This document shows positions 55,946-63,847 of a DNA stretch of 64,000 nucleotides, one piece after another; the stretch's first letter is position 1, and every line of letters starts with the position of its first letter. The DNA comes from CAYZIB01 sp964478425. GTDB lineage: Bacteria > Bacillota_I > Bacilli_A > Acholeplasmatales > WRBM01. Made by a program: the position numbers and the translations under genes. The notes under the pieces were generated by a model. The model searched no databases. It was not told the origin of the DNA and saw nothing but the letters and a program-made list of their open reading frames with translations. The stretch is taken from contig CAYZIB010000002.1 of NCBI GenBank assembly GCA_964478425.1, positions 44,578 to 108,577 of the forward strand, in the 5' to 3' direction.

Positions 55946-56119
55946 ATGAAAATGGTAAAAATTTATGATTTTGAACATGAATTAGATTTAGAAAATGCAA
56001 TCAATAAATTTATTTCATCGGGAGTAAAAATTTTAAAAATACAATATCAAACAAGTCATTTTTATGATGAAAGGCATCAAGTTTTTAGTTTTTCAGCGAT
56101 GATTATTTACGAAAAATAG
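55946..56119 (+). CDS. Cse60-like sporulation microprotein
   Basis: 57 residues: MKMVKIYDFEHELDLENAIN, a middle strand ILKIQYQTSHFYDE, and the ending FSFSAMIIYEK. The length, the D-x-E-x-x-L-E-x-x-I-N-x-F start and the F-S-A-M-I-I-Y ending match what I recall of the Cse60 family, a small sigma-E-dependent sporulation protein of unknown action. GGTGATA is the ribosome site, 5 bases before the ATG. It has its own terminator and sits alone between nth and the XRE regulator. Family assignment is from memory of the pattern. Confidence 0.6.
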   Translation: MKMVKIYDFEHELDLENAINKFISSGVKILKIQYQTSHFYDERHQVFSFSAMIIYEK

Positions 56120-56136
56120 TTTTTTAACTATTTTTT
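56112..56136 (+). terminator. Terminator after the Cse60-like gene
   Basis: Stem AAAAATAGTT / AACTATTTTT (56112-56121, 56126-56135) with a TTTT loop and T-rich tail. It includes the stop codon. Confidence 0.75.
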
Positions 56137-56195
56137 ATTTTTTTAAAAGAAAAAAAGGGAAGATATGTGAAATATATAATAGAGGTGGAGTAGTT

Positions 56196-57437
56196 ATGGA
56201 ATTAAAAAGTTTGAAAAAATTTATTAAAAAAAGAGAAAAAAATAAAATTAGTAATGCATCTTGGATCGGTACAGAATTAAAAAAGAAAAGGATAGAAAAA
56301 GATAAAACTTTAAAAGAAGCAACAAATGGTAAAATGAGTATTTCATATCTTTCGAAATTAGAAAACGGTAAAATTAATGTTAATGAAGAATATATTTATG
56401 AATTATTAGAAACAATGGAAATAAACGAAGATTTAGGAAAATATTATAAATTATATAATGAAATATTAATTGATATACCAAAGTATTATTTAGAAAAAGA
56501 TAATAATAAAATAAATCAAATTTATAAATTAATTATAAATGTTGAAAATTTCGATTTTGAATTAATTAAAATGATTATTGATTGTTATAACAATGAATTT
56601 TCTAAAATTGAGTTTAGAATTAATAAATTAAATAATATAAAAGAAACAATGAGTGAATATGAATTAAAGATTTTTTTTGTTTTTTTACAAGTTTATTTTA
56701 TAAAAATAAATGAAACTCATAATGCTTTAGAAATGGTTAAGTTAATAAATTCATTAGATATTGCTGATTCATATTTAAAAATTATTTTTAATATGAATAT
56801 TTTAAAAATAACATATTTAATGCGTAGAGAATCATATTATAAAATTCAATATGATAAAGTTAAAGATTTATTAATTAAATTTAATTTGTATGATATTTTA
56901 AAAAAAGTAAATGAAGAATATGTATTAGAAATGTGCAAAATAGGACAAAATATTTTAGCAGATAATTATTTTAAAAATGCAGCTGATAAATTTAATCTTA
57001 ATTATATAAAATATCAATTTTATAGTAAAAAATATGACGAAATTAAAAGTGTATTTCATGAAAATGAATATTTGAAAAATGATATTAACATGCTTATTAT
57101 TTATTTAAGAACATTATATATGACTAATGATCTTGAAAAAATAAAATTAGAATTACAAGTTTTAGATTTAAATCAATATATTAATCCGGTAGATAAAATA
57201 TTTTTAGATTTTTTATATAAAATAACATTAGATGAACATATTGATTATATTAAAAATGAATTAATTTTTTTAGGTGTAAAAATGTTATCTCCTGATATTA
57301 TTTATGAAGGTAGTAAAGTGTTATTAGAATATTATTTTGATAATAAAAAATATAAATCATTCTGTTTATTAGTTAGAGAAAACAAAAAAAATATGGAAAT
57401 GATTAATCAAGTTTATGATAAATTAATAATTATTTAA
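56196..57437 (+). CDS. XRE-family regulator with long helical-repeat C-terminal domain
   Basis: 413 residues. The N-terminal helix-turn-helix (about 24-80) has IGTELKKKRIEKDKTLKEAT and SISYLSKLENGKI. The remaining 330 residues are predicted all-helical with TPR-like spacing (for example YYKLYNEILIDIPKYYLEKD and FLQVYFIKINETHNALEMVK). This architecture recalls the RRNPP peptide-sensing regulators (PlcR, Rgg), but no pheromone gene is visible in the gaps on either side. AGAGGTGG precedes the ATG. The heterodimeric exporter follows with its own promoter, so the regulator may control efflux or peptide export (inference). Confidence 0.65.
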   Translation: MELKSLKKFIKKREKNKISNASWIGTELKKKRIEKDKTLKEATNGKMSISYLSKLENGKINVNEEYIYELLETMEINEDLGKYYKLYNEILIDIPKYYLEKDNNKINQIYKLIINVENFDFELIKMIIDCYNNEFSKIEFRINKLNNIKETMSEYELKIFFVFLQVYFIKINETHNALEMVKLINSLDIADSYLKIIFNMNILKITYLMRRESYYKIQYDKVKDLLIKFNLYDILKKVNEEYVLEMCKIGQNILADNYFKNAADKFNLNYIKYQFYSKKYDEIKSVFHENEYLKNDINMLIIYLRTLYMTNDLEKIKLELQVLDLNQYINPVDKIFLDFLYKITLDEHIDYIKNELIFLGVKMLSPDIIYEGSKVLLEYYFDNKKYKSFCLLVRENKKNMEMINQVYDKLIII

Positions 57438-57452
57438 TTTATCATTTTTTTA

Positions 57453-57481
57453 TTTGTATTTAATAATATTTAGTGTATAAT
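57453..57481 (+). promoter_or_regulatory. Promoter of the second ABC exporter
   Basis: TTTGTA (57453-57458), 17 bases, TATAAT (57476-57481); the ATG at 57505 follows a GGGAGG site. Confidence 0.55.
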
Positions 57482-57504
57482 GTATAAAGATGGGAGGGTA
57501 GATT

Positions 57505-59316
57505 ATGGAAAAAATTAAGAATTTATTTAAATGGATTAATAAGTATAAATTACTTTTTATAAGCGTAATTTGCTTAACAATTATTTTAACAATGCTTTAT
57601 TCTTATTTACCACTTTTTACACAATATGTTTTTAATGAAGTATTAGATGATAAAGTTAATTCTACTAATTTACCAAAATTTTTAATTAATATATTTAAAA
57701 TGGGTGGAGATTCTAAAATTAATGTTATTATTATAGTAGCAATATCATTAATTTTATTTCAGACATTTAGAGCTTTATTAAGATTTTTAGAAGGTTTTTT
57801 ACGCGGAAAATTAAAAGAAAATATTGCGTATGATATGCGTAATAACTTATATAACCATATTATGGAATTATCTTATGATTATCATAATAATTGTGATACA
57901 GGAGATTTAATTCAAAGATGTACTTCAGATGTTGATACTGCAGGATTATTTATTTCAACTAGATTAGCGGATTTTATGGATATGCTTGCTACAATTATTA
58001 TGGGGTCTTATCAATTATTTATGATTAGCCCTTATGTTATGTTAGTTAGTTTAATAATTGTCCCTGTAAATGCTTTTAGTAGTGTATGGTTTTTTAAAAG
58101 ATCTAACATAATTTATGATAAAGTAGAAAAATCTGAATCTGATATGACTACTGTTATTCAGGAAAATATATATAATCAAAAGGTTGTAAAAGCATTTGCT
58201 AATGAAAAATATGAAGTTTCTAAAATGGATGAAAAAAATTTATTATATTATAATGAAAGTGTAAAATTTAATAGATTTAATAGTTTGTTTTGGGGAATTT
58301 CAGACGGACTTGTTTCATTACAATTTGTATTAACAATTTTAGTTTCTATAATACTAGCAAAAAATAATAAATTATATTTTGGTGATATGACAGCAGTCTT
58401 ATCACTTGTAAATATGGTTGTTTGGCCAATGAGAGGATTAGGAAGAATTGTAAGTGATTTTTCAAGATCATTAGTTGCTGCTGAAAGAATAGAAGAAGTA
58501 TTAAAAAAAGATAGTGAATATTTAATTAATGGCAAATTAAAACCAGAAATTAAAGGTAAAATCGAATTTAAAAATGTTTCTTTTAAATTTGATGATAGTG
58601 ATAAACCATTATTAAATGATGTAAGTTTTAAAATTTTACCAGGAGAGACTGTTGCATTAATTGGTAAAACAGGTAGTGGTAAATCAACGATAATGAATTT
58701 ACTTACAAGAATGCAAGAAATATCATCAGGTAAAATTTTAGTAGATGATGTTGATATTTCATTAATTGATAAAAAACATTTAAGAAAAAATATTGGTATG
58801 GTTTTACAAGATCCATTTTTATATTCTAAAACTATATATGATAATATTGCAATAACTAATACTAATATAGAAGAAGAAAAAGTATATGAAGCAAGTAAAA
58901 TTGCTGATATACATAATGATATTTTAGAATTTGAAAATGGATATAAAACTATTGTTGGTGAAAAAGGTTCTACATTAAGTGGTGGACAAAAGCAAAGAAT
59001 TTCAATAGCAAGAATTCTTATTGATGATAAACCAATAATAATCTTTGATGATTCATTAAGTGCAGTTGATACAAATACAGATATTAATATTAGAACATCT
59101 TTGAAAAACAAAACTAAAAATACAACAATTTTAATTACTCATCGAATTACGACAGCAAAAGAAGCAGATAAAATTATCGTAATTGAAGATGGAAAAATAA
59201 GTGGAATTGGAACACATGATTCATTAAAAGAAAATAATAATTTATATAAATCATTATGGGATATTCAAGGTCACTTAGAACAAAAATTTTTAGATTCTAT
59301 AGGTGGTGATGAATAA
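57505..59316 (+). CDS. ABC exporter half-transporter A of the second pair
   Basis: 603 residues: six transmembrane helices (about 15-330) and a nucleotide-binding domain. Walker A GKTGSGKST is near 386-394, signature LSGGQKQR near 491. Walker B is IIIFDDSLSAVDT, so the catalytic Glu is again Asp. It mirrors the subunit at 36806. With the next gene it should form a heterodimeric multidrug or lipid/peptide exporter. It is preceded by an XRE regulator. The stop and next start share one base (TAATG). Confidence 0.86.
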   Translation: MEKIKNLFKWINKYKLLFISVICLTIILTMLYSYLPLFTQYVFNEVLDDKVNSTNLPKFLINIFKMGGDSKINVIIIVAISLILFQTFRALLRFLEGFLRGKLKENIAYDMRNNLYNHIMELSYDYHNNCDTGDLIQRCTSDVDTAGLFISTRLADFMDMLATIIMGSYQLFMISPYVMLVSLIIVPVNAFSSVWFFKRSNIIYDKVEKSESDMTTVIQENIYNQKVVKAFANEKYEVSKMDEKNLLYYNESVKFNRFNSLFWGISDGLVSLQFVLTILVSIILAKNNKLYFGDMTAVLSLVNMVVWPMRGLGRIVSDFSRSLVAAERIEEVLKKDSEYLINGKLKPEIKGKIEFKNVSFKFDDSDKPLLNDVSFKILPGETVALIGKTGSGKSTIMNLLTRMQEISSGKILVDDVDISLIDKKHLRKNIGMVLQDPFLYSKTIYDNIAITNTNIEEEKVYEASKIADIHNDILEFENGYKTIVGEKGSTLSGGQKQRISIARILIDDKPIIIFDDSLSAVDTNTDINIRTSLKNKTKNTTILITHRITTAKEADKIIVIEDGKISGIGTHDSLKENNNLYKSLWDIQGHLEQKFLDSIGGDE

Positions 59317-61133
59317 TGGAATTTGATGAATTAGAAGAAAAAAAGGTTGATTTAAAAATATGGAAAAAAATCTTTAATTTTGTTTTTAAATCAAAAAAAG
59401 AATTAATTTATATGATGATTACGGTAACTATTCTAGCATTCCTTGATGCTTTTATTCCAATATTAAATAGTTATGCTTTAAAAAATTATTTTAATGTTGA
59501 TAGTAATCTTAGTAGATTATGGATATTTATTTTGTTATATGTTGTTGTAAGTATTTTATATTTTATTATTGTGACATTGTTTATTTATTTAGCTGGTTTA
59601 GTTGAATCTAAAACATCCTATTTAATTAGAAAAGAAGCATTTAAACATTTACAAATTTTACCTTTTTCATATTATGATTTAACCCCAACAGGTTGGATAA
59701 TGGCTAGAATGACAAGTGATTCTAGAAGATTAGCAGAAATTATTTCATGGGGTATAGTTGATTTTTTATGGGCTATTATGATGATGGTTTTTATTTTAGT
59801 AATGATGTTTTTTTATAATTTTAAGTTATCACTTGTTATATTAGTTTTTTTCCCAATTATTTTTATTGTTACAGTTTATTTTAGAAAGAAAATGTTAAAA
59901 TCTTATCGTGATGTAAGAAAAATAAATAGCGAAGTAACAGCAAAATATAATGAAGGTTTTTTAGGTGCAAAAACAACAAAAAGCTTAGTTATTGAAGAAA
60001 ATAATAAATATGAATTTCATGAAAAATCTACTTCTTTAAGAAAAAGTTCGATCAAAGCTCAAATTGTTTCTTCATTTTTTGGACCTACAATGTTTACATT
60101 GTCATATGTTGGTGTAGGAGCTACCTTAATATTTGGTGGTAATATGGTTTTAAAAGGAATTTTAAGTGGAAGTGTATTATACTTATTTATTGATTATACT
60201 ATGCGTTTTTTTGATCCTGTTATGAGTTTATCAAGATTATTAGGAGATTTTCAAAATGCTCAGGCAAGTGCAGAAAGAATTATCAGTTTATTAGAAACAA
60301 CTCCGGATATAATTGACTCTAAAACTGTAATTGAAAAATACGGTGATACATTTAATCCAAAAACTAATAATTATGAATTATTAAATGGAGATATTGAATT
60401 TAAAGATGTTTCATTTAAATATAAAGTTGGAGAAGAAGTATTAAAAAATTTTAATTTAAAAATAAAAAAAGGAGAAACTATTGCTTTAGTAGGTCATACT
60501 GGAAGTGGTAAAACAACAATTTCAAATTTAATTTGCCGTTTTTATGAACCTACTTCTGGTAAGATATTAATTGATGATGTTGATTATAAAGAAAGATCTG
60601 TTGGATGGTTACATCAAAATATAGGGTATGTTTTACAATCTCCTCAATTATTTAAAGGTTCAATTTTAGATAATGTTAAATATGGAAAATTAGATGCATC
60701 TTTAGAAGAAGTAAAATATGCTTTAGATATTGTTAAAACAACAGATTTTATTTTAAAATTACCTGATACATATAATTTTGATGTTGGGGAAGGTGGTAAT
60801 AAATTATCTTTAGGTCAAAGACAATTAATAAGTTTTGCAAGAGCAATCATTAAAGATCCTAAAATATTGGTTTTAGATGAGGCAACAAGTTCTGTTGATA
60901 CAAAAACTGAATATTTAATTCAAGAAGCAATTGATAATATTTTAAAAAATAGAACAAGTATTGTGGTTGCACATAGATTAAGTACAATAGTTAATGCTGA
61001 TAAGATTATTCTTTTAGATGAAGGAAGAATTGTTGAAATGGGCAGCCATGATGAATTAATTAAATTAAAAGGTCAGTATTATACATTATATAAAAATCAA
61101 TTTATTAAAGAATTAAAAGAAAAAGACAACTAA
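59316..61133 (+). CDS. ABC exporter half-transporter B of the second pair
   Basis: 605 residues, partner of the previous subunit. Walker A GHTGSGKTT is near 392, the signature is altered to LSLGQRQ near 496, and Walker B ILVLDEATSSVD near 516 keeps the catalytic Glu. The subunit supplies the Glu of the competent ATP site, whose signature comes from subunit A. Start and stop are coupled to subunit A. The YihY gene follows after 39 bases. Confidence 0.86.
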   Translation: MEFDELEEKKVDLKIWKKIFNFVFKSKKELIYMMITVTILAFLDAFIPILNSYALKNYFNVDSNLSRLWIFILLYVVVSILYFIIVTLFIYLAGLVESKTSYLIRKEAFKHLQILPFSYYDLTPTGWIMARMTSDSRRLAEIISWGIVDFLWAIMMMVFILVMMFFYNFKLSLVILVFFPIIFIVTVYFRKKMLKSYRDVRKINSEVTAKYNEGFLGAKTTKSLVIEENNKYEFHEKSTSLRKSSIKAQIVSSFFGPTMFTLSYVGVGATLIFGGNMVLKGILSGSVLYLFIDYTMRFFDPVMSLSRLLGDFQNAQASAERIISLLETTPDIIDSKTVIEKYGDTFNPKTNNYELLNGDIEFKDVSFKYKVGEEVLKNFNLKIKKGETIALVGHTGSGKTTISNLICRFYEPTSGKILIDDVDYKERSVGWLHQNIGYVLQSPQLFKGSILDNVKYGKLDASLEEVKYALDIVKTTDFILKLPDTYNFDVGEGGNKLSLGQRQLISFARAIIKDPKILVLDEATSSVDTKTEYLIQEAIDNILKNRTSIVVAHRLSTIVNADKIILLDEGRIVEMGSHDELIKLKGQYYTLYKNQFIKELKEKDN

Positions 61134-61172
61134 AAATTAAATACATGGGTATAATATTTTTGAGGTAATAAT

Positions 61173-61940
61173 ATGATTATAAAAATAATTAATAATGTAA
61201 TTATTAAATTAAAAATGTTAAAAGAAAAAATGTATTCATCCTTAGCTGGAATGTTGTCTTTTTTTCTTATATTAAGTATTGTTCCGTTAATTTTTTTAAT
61301 TTTATTAGGATTAAATAATTTAAATTATGACATTAATTTAAATTATTTAAATAATAAAGAGATTTCTTATATTATATTAAGAATGATAAATAATATTGAT
61401 AAAAAAAATTATTCAATTTTTTTTGTTTTAACAAGTATTTATTCTAGTTCTACATTGTTTTATCATTTGATTAAAGCAGGTGAATTAATATTTAATAAGA
61501 AAAATGAGAGTAAATTATTTTTTTATAGGATAAATGCAATTTTAAATTTATTTGTTTTTTCTTTTCTTTTATTATTTTTAATATTTTTTAATCAAAAAAT
61601 AATTAATAAATTTAATTTTTTTGATTTTTTTGTTTTTAAAATAATTTTTTATTTTTTGATATTATTTTTATTATGTTTATTTTTACATAAATATACAATT
61701 CCATTAAAACTTAATTTTAAAATAATTAAAAAAGGTGTTTTATTAAATGTAATATTATGGATGCTTACAAATATATTTTTTACATTATATATAAATTATT
61801 TTGCAGATTTTACTTATTTATATGGAACATTTTCTTTTTTTATAGTTATTTTATTATATATATATTTGTTGATGCAATGTTTCATTATATCTTTAATTTA
61901 TACATTTAATTTCCATAAAAAGTCAGAAATAAAATTTTAA
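61173..61940 (+). CDS. YihY/BrkB-family membrane protein
   Basis: 255 residues with six hydrophobic helices. The start LAGMLSFFLILSIVPLIFLI is the family signature (usually A-A-x-L-A-Y-x-x-x-x-S-L-F-P), and LLNVILWMLTNIFFTLYINY followed by YGTFSFFIVILLYIYL matches the conserved C-terminal part. The family was once mistaken for RNase BN; function remains unknown. The ribosome site is GAGGTAATA. It probably continues the exporter transcript and runs on to pdaA. Confidence 0.8.
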   Translation: MIIKIINNVIIKLKMLKEKMYSSLAGMLSFFLILSIVPLIFLILLGLNNLNYDINLNYLNNKEISYIILRMINNIDKKNYSIFFVLTSIYSSSTLFYHLIKAGELIFNKKNESKLFFYRINAILNLFVFSFLLLFLIFFNQKIINKFNFFDFFVFKIIFYFLILFLLCLFLHKYTIPLKLNFKIIKKGVLLNVILWMLTNIFFTLYINYFADFTYLYGTFSFFIVILLYIYLLMQCFIISLIYTFNFHKKSEIKF

Positions 61941-61969
61941 AAATGTAAATAATAAATGTTGGTGATAAT

Positions 61970-62704
61970 ATGAAAAAAATAGTTATTTTTAGTATTATTT
62001 TATCTATTTTTGGATTTAAAAATGTCTATGGAATTGGATATGGCATTCCAAAATCAGAAAACCATGAAAGACCTTATCCAGGAAATGAAATTAATAGTAT
62101 TATAGATGGAATAAATAATTATTATATAGGAAATGATAATAAAAAAATATATTTAACATTTGATATGGGATATGAAAATGGATATACATTAGATATATTA
62201 GAAACATTAAAATCTGAAAATATTAATGCATGTTTTTTTATAACTGGGCATTATTTAAAAAGTAATGTTGATTTAGTTAAAAAGATGTTTGATGAAAATC
62301 ATATAGTAGCAAACCATACATTGCATCATAAAAATTTAACAAAATTAAGTGATTTAGAAATAATTGAAGAAGTTAAAAATTTAGAAAATGAATGTTTAAA
62401 TTTAACAGGTTATAAAATGAGTAATTATGTAAGGCCACCAGCAGGAGTTTTTGATAAAAGAGTACTTGAGGTTTTAAATAATAAAGGATATAAGAATATA
62501 TTTTGGAGTTTAGCTTATGTTGATTGGAAAATAGATGAACAAAAAGGAAAAGAATATGCATATAATAATGTAATTAGTAGGATTCATAATGGAGCTATTA
62601 TTTTAATGCATGGAGTAAGTAAAGATAATAATGATGCATTAAAAGATATTATTGTAGAACTTAAAAAGCAAGGTTATATTTTTTCATCTTTAGATGAATT
62701 ATAA
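61970..62704 (+). CDS. pdaA: Delta-lactam-forming polysaccharide deacetylase PdaA
   Basis: 244 residues with an N-terminal signal peptide (about 1-21, KKIVIFSIILSIFGFKNVYG). The NodB-type carbohydrate esterase domain shows TFDMGYENGYT (the PdaA form of motif 1, with the second Asp replaced), NHTLHHKNL (metal-binding histidines), RPPAGVFD and ILMHGVS. PdaA deacetylates muramic acid so that muramic-delta-lactam forms in spore cortex, letting lytic enzymes recognise cortex at germination. GGTGATA is the ribosome site. It is the last chromosomal-type gene before the gene-poor right end. Confidence 0.88.
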   Translation: MKKIVIFSIILSIFGFKNVYGIGYGIPKSENHERPYPGNEINSIIDGINNYYIGNDNKKIYLTFDMGYENGYTLDILETLKSENINACFFITGHYLKSNVDLVKKMFDENHIVANHTLHHKNLTKLSDLEIIEEVKNLENECLNLTGYKMSNYVRPPAGVFDKRVLEVLNNKGYKNIFWSLAYVDWKIDEQKGKEYAYNNVISRIHNGAIILMHGVSKDNNDALKDIIVELKKQGYIFSSLDEL

Positions 62705-62855
62705 AAAAGTTTTAAATGTTAAGTGTAAATAAGAAAATTATTAAAAAAATTTAAAAGAAGTATATAAATCTTTCAGACTTTCAAAAATATGGCAAGCAGT
62801 AAGAATATGAATGTAATACTGATACAAATATAATGTCAATAATCTTTTATTCTTT
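62705..62855. other. Gene-free spacer after pdaA
   Basis: No credible coding frame longer than about 15 codons and no clean terminator for pdaA. It contains the left arm (62793-62811) of an imperfect inverted repeat whose right arm is 62855-62874. Confidence 0.6.
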
Positions 62856-62954
62856 TCATATTCCTAACTGCTTAGCTGTATAAATACAATATACTTTAAT
62901 AAATAAAATAACTAAATATAATATAATTTTTAAAATATTCTTACTCTTACTCAT
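62856..62954 (-). CDS. Candidate 32-residue hydrophobic peptide
   Basis: Reverse-strand ORF: basic start MSKSKN, hydrophobic core ILKIILYLVILFIKVYCIY, end TAKQLGI. AAAAGG precedes the ATG by 9 bases. A promoter on the same strand is plausible: TTGTTA (63030-63025), 17 bases, TATTAT (63007-63002), giving a leader of about 40 bases. The last codons form one arm of a 19-20-bp imperfect hairpin reaching to 62793. A single charged-flanked membrane helix of this size is typical of type I toxin-like or membrane-regulatory peptides, but coding status is unproven. Confidence 0.35.
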   Translation of the reverse strand: MSKSKNILKIILYLVILFIKVYCIYTAKQLGI

Positions 62955-62984
62955 AAAATTTACCTTTTGTTCATATCTTTTTTC

Positions 62985-63013
62985 TTGACTTTTAAATAAT
63001 AATAATATATAAT
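62985..63013 (+). promoter_or_regulatory. Strong sigma-A promoter of the small RNA
   Basis: TTGACT (62985-62990), exactly 17 bases, TATAAT (63008-63013). It overlaps, on the opposite strand, a TTGTTA-17-TATTAT promoter (63030-63002), so the two -10 boxes abut. Confidence 0.75.
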
Positions 63014-63018
63014 TTGAA

Positions 63019-63103
63019 GTGTTCTAACAAGCTATTGAAAAACCACACCAATGATGTGGAATAGCAAAAATGAACACATAGTCCATTAGGACTATTTTTT
63101 TTT
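63019..63103 (+). ncRNA. Structured small RNA of about 85 nt, unknown class
   Basis: Starts 6 bases after a near-perfect promoter and ends at an intrinsic terminator. Nested helices: P1 GTGTTC/GAACAC (63019-63024, 63072-63077), P2 GCTATT/AATAGC (63031-63036, 63060-63065), P3 CCACA/TGTGG (63043-63047, 63055-63059) with a seven-base loop. Then comes the terminator stem ATAGTCC/GGACTAT (63078-63084, 63089-63095) and nine T. No ORF and no plus-strand gene follow, so it is not an ordinary leader. I cannot match it to a known riboswitch or sRNA. Confidence 0.6.
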
Positions 63104-63108
63104 ACTTT

Positions 63109-63408
63109 TTAAAATTTTATTAGTTGATCATAATCTTCTTTTGATAAAAACCAACTTTTAATAGGTTTTTCGTGAAAATTTGATTTTACATCAATTCTTA
63201 CTTTATTTTCATAATAACTAAGAGATTTATCATTTTTATTAGGGTTTTTAACAAAACTATTATTTTTATGTGTTTTATCTCTTTTTGGCGTATGAGTAAC
63301 TTTTATGTAATCATAGTTTTTCTTATCTTCGCCTACAATTAGAGCATTATGTTTACTTTTTTTATGGTGTCTAAAATGAATTTTTTTAAAATCTTTAAAT
63401 AAAGCCAT
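63109..63408 (-). CDS. Small basic protein, probably mobile-element associated
   Basis: 99 residues, very rich in Lys, His and Asn, with no membrane segment. ALIVGEDKKNYDYIKVTHTP, VKNPNKNDKSLSYY and KSWFLSKEDYDQL recall small basic proteins encoded near relaxase or phage-like modules in Bacillota, where T-H-x-x-x-x-x-x-x-K and N-P-N-x-x-D-K recur; that resemblance is from memory and weak. AGAAAGGA is the ribosome site. Convergent with the small RNA, five bases beyond the end of its T run. It follows the frameshifted gene to its right on the same strand. Confidence 0.5.
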   Translation of the reverse strand: MALFKDFKKIHFRHHKKSKHNALIVGEDKKNYDYIKVTHTPKRDKTHKNNSFVKNPNKNDKSLSYYENKVRIDVKSNFHEKPIKSWFLSKEDYDQLIKF

Positions 63409-63430
63409 AATAATTCCTTTCTAAAGCCTT

Positions 63431-63847
63431 TTAAGGCTTTTTCTTTTTGATTGTAAATAAATCACCTAATATCTTAAATGGTAATGATATAATAATAAAA
63501 ATACCTTTTACAAATAATTCTATTATTGCAATTATTCCCTTAAATAAAATTCCAAATATAGGGGATAAAGCACTAAAAATAACTATTAAAATTAAGATAC
63601 CTATTAGCATTAATATTTTTTCAAACATATTTTCTATATCAACATTTGCAATATTTCCCGTAAAATCATCAGTAGGAACATCTACTGCATAAGCATTTTT
63701 TATTAATCCGTTTGTTTCGTATTTTAAACGTAATATTGCAGTATTAGAAACACCGCTACCATCTATAATACTTGTTATTACATAACCATCCCACCAATTA
63801 TCTTTAGCATAAGCTTTTGTTTTTACTGGTGTTATTGTTTTTATTTC
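63431..63847 (-). pseudogene. C-terminal part of a frameshifted membrane-anchored protein, mobile-element type
   Basis: A 138-codon frame with no initiator until the Met at 63628, which has no ribosome site; hence it is read as a continuation of the frame at the right edge. The first part is soluble (ITPVKTKAYAKDNWWDGYVI, AILRLKYETNGLIKNAYAVD). The last 60 residues hold two transmembrane helices (ILMLIGILILIVIFSALSPI and IIAIIELFVKGIFIIISLPF) and a KKKK tail. Function not recognised; phage or conjugative-element structural protein is a guess. Confidence 0.45.

Noticed and set aside
58248..59111. A long open frame of 287 codons on the minus strand, opposite an ABC exporter gene
   Set aside because: It lies wholly antisense to a well-supported ABC subunit, its product is low-complexity Ser/Leu/Ile, and it has no ribosome site. 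Such mirror frames arise from AT-biased codon use.
62793..63103. Classic type I toxin-antitoxin pair
   Set aside because: The small RNA does not overlap the peptide transcript. Scanning by eye I found only about five to six bases of complementarity, too little to claim antisense control.
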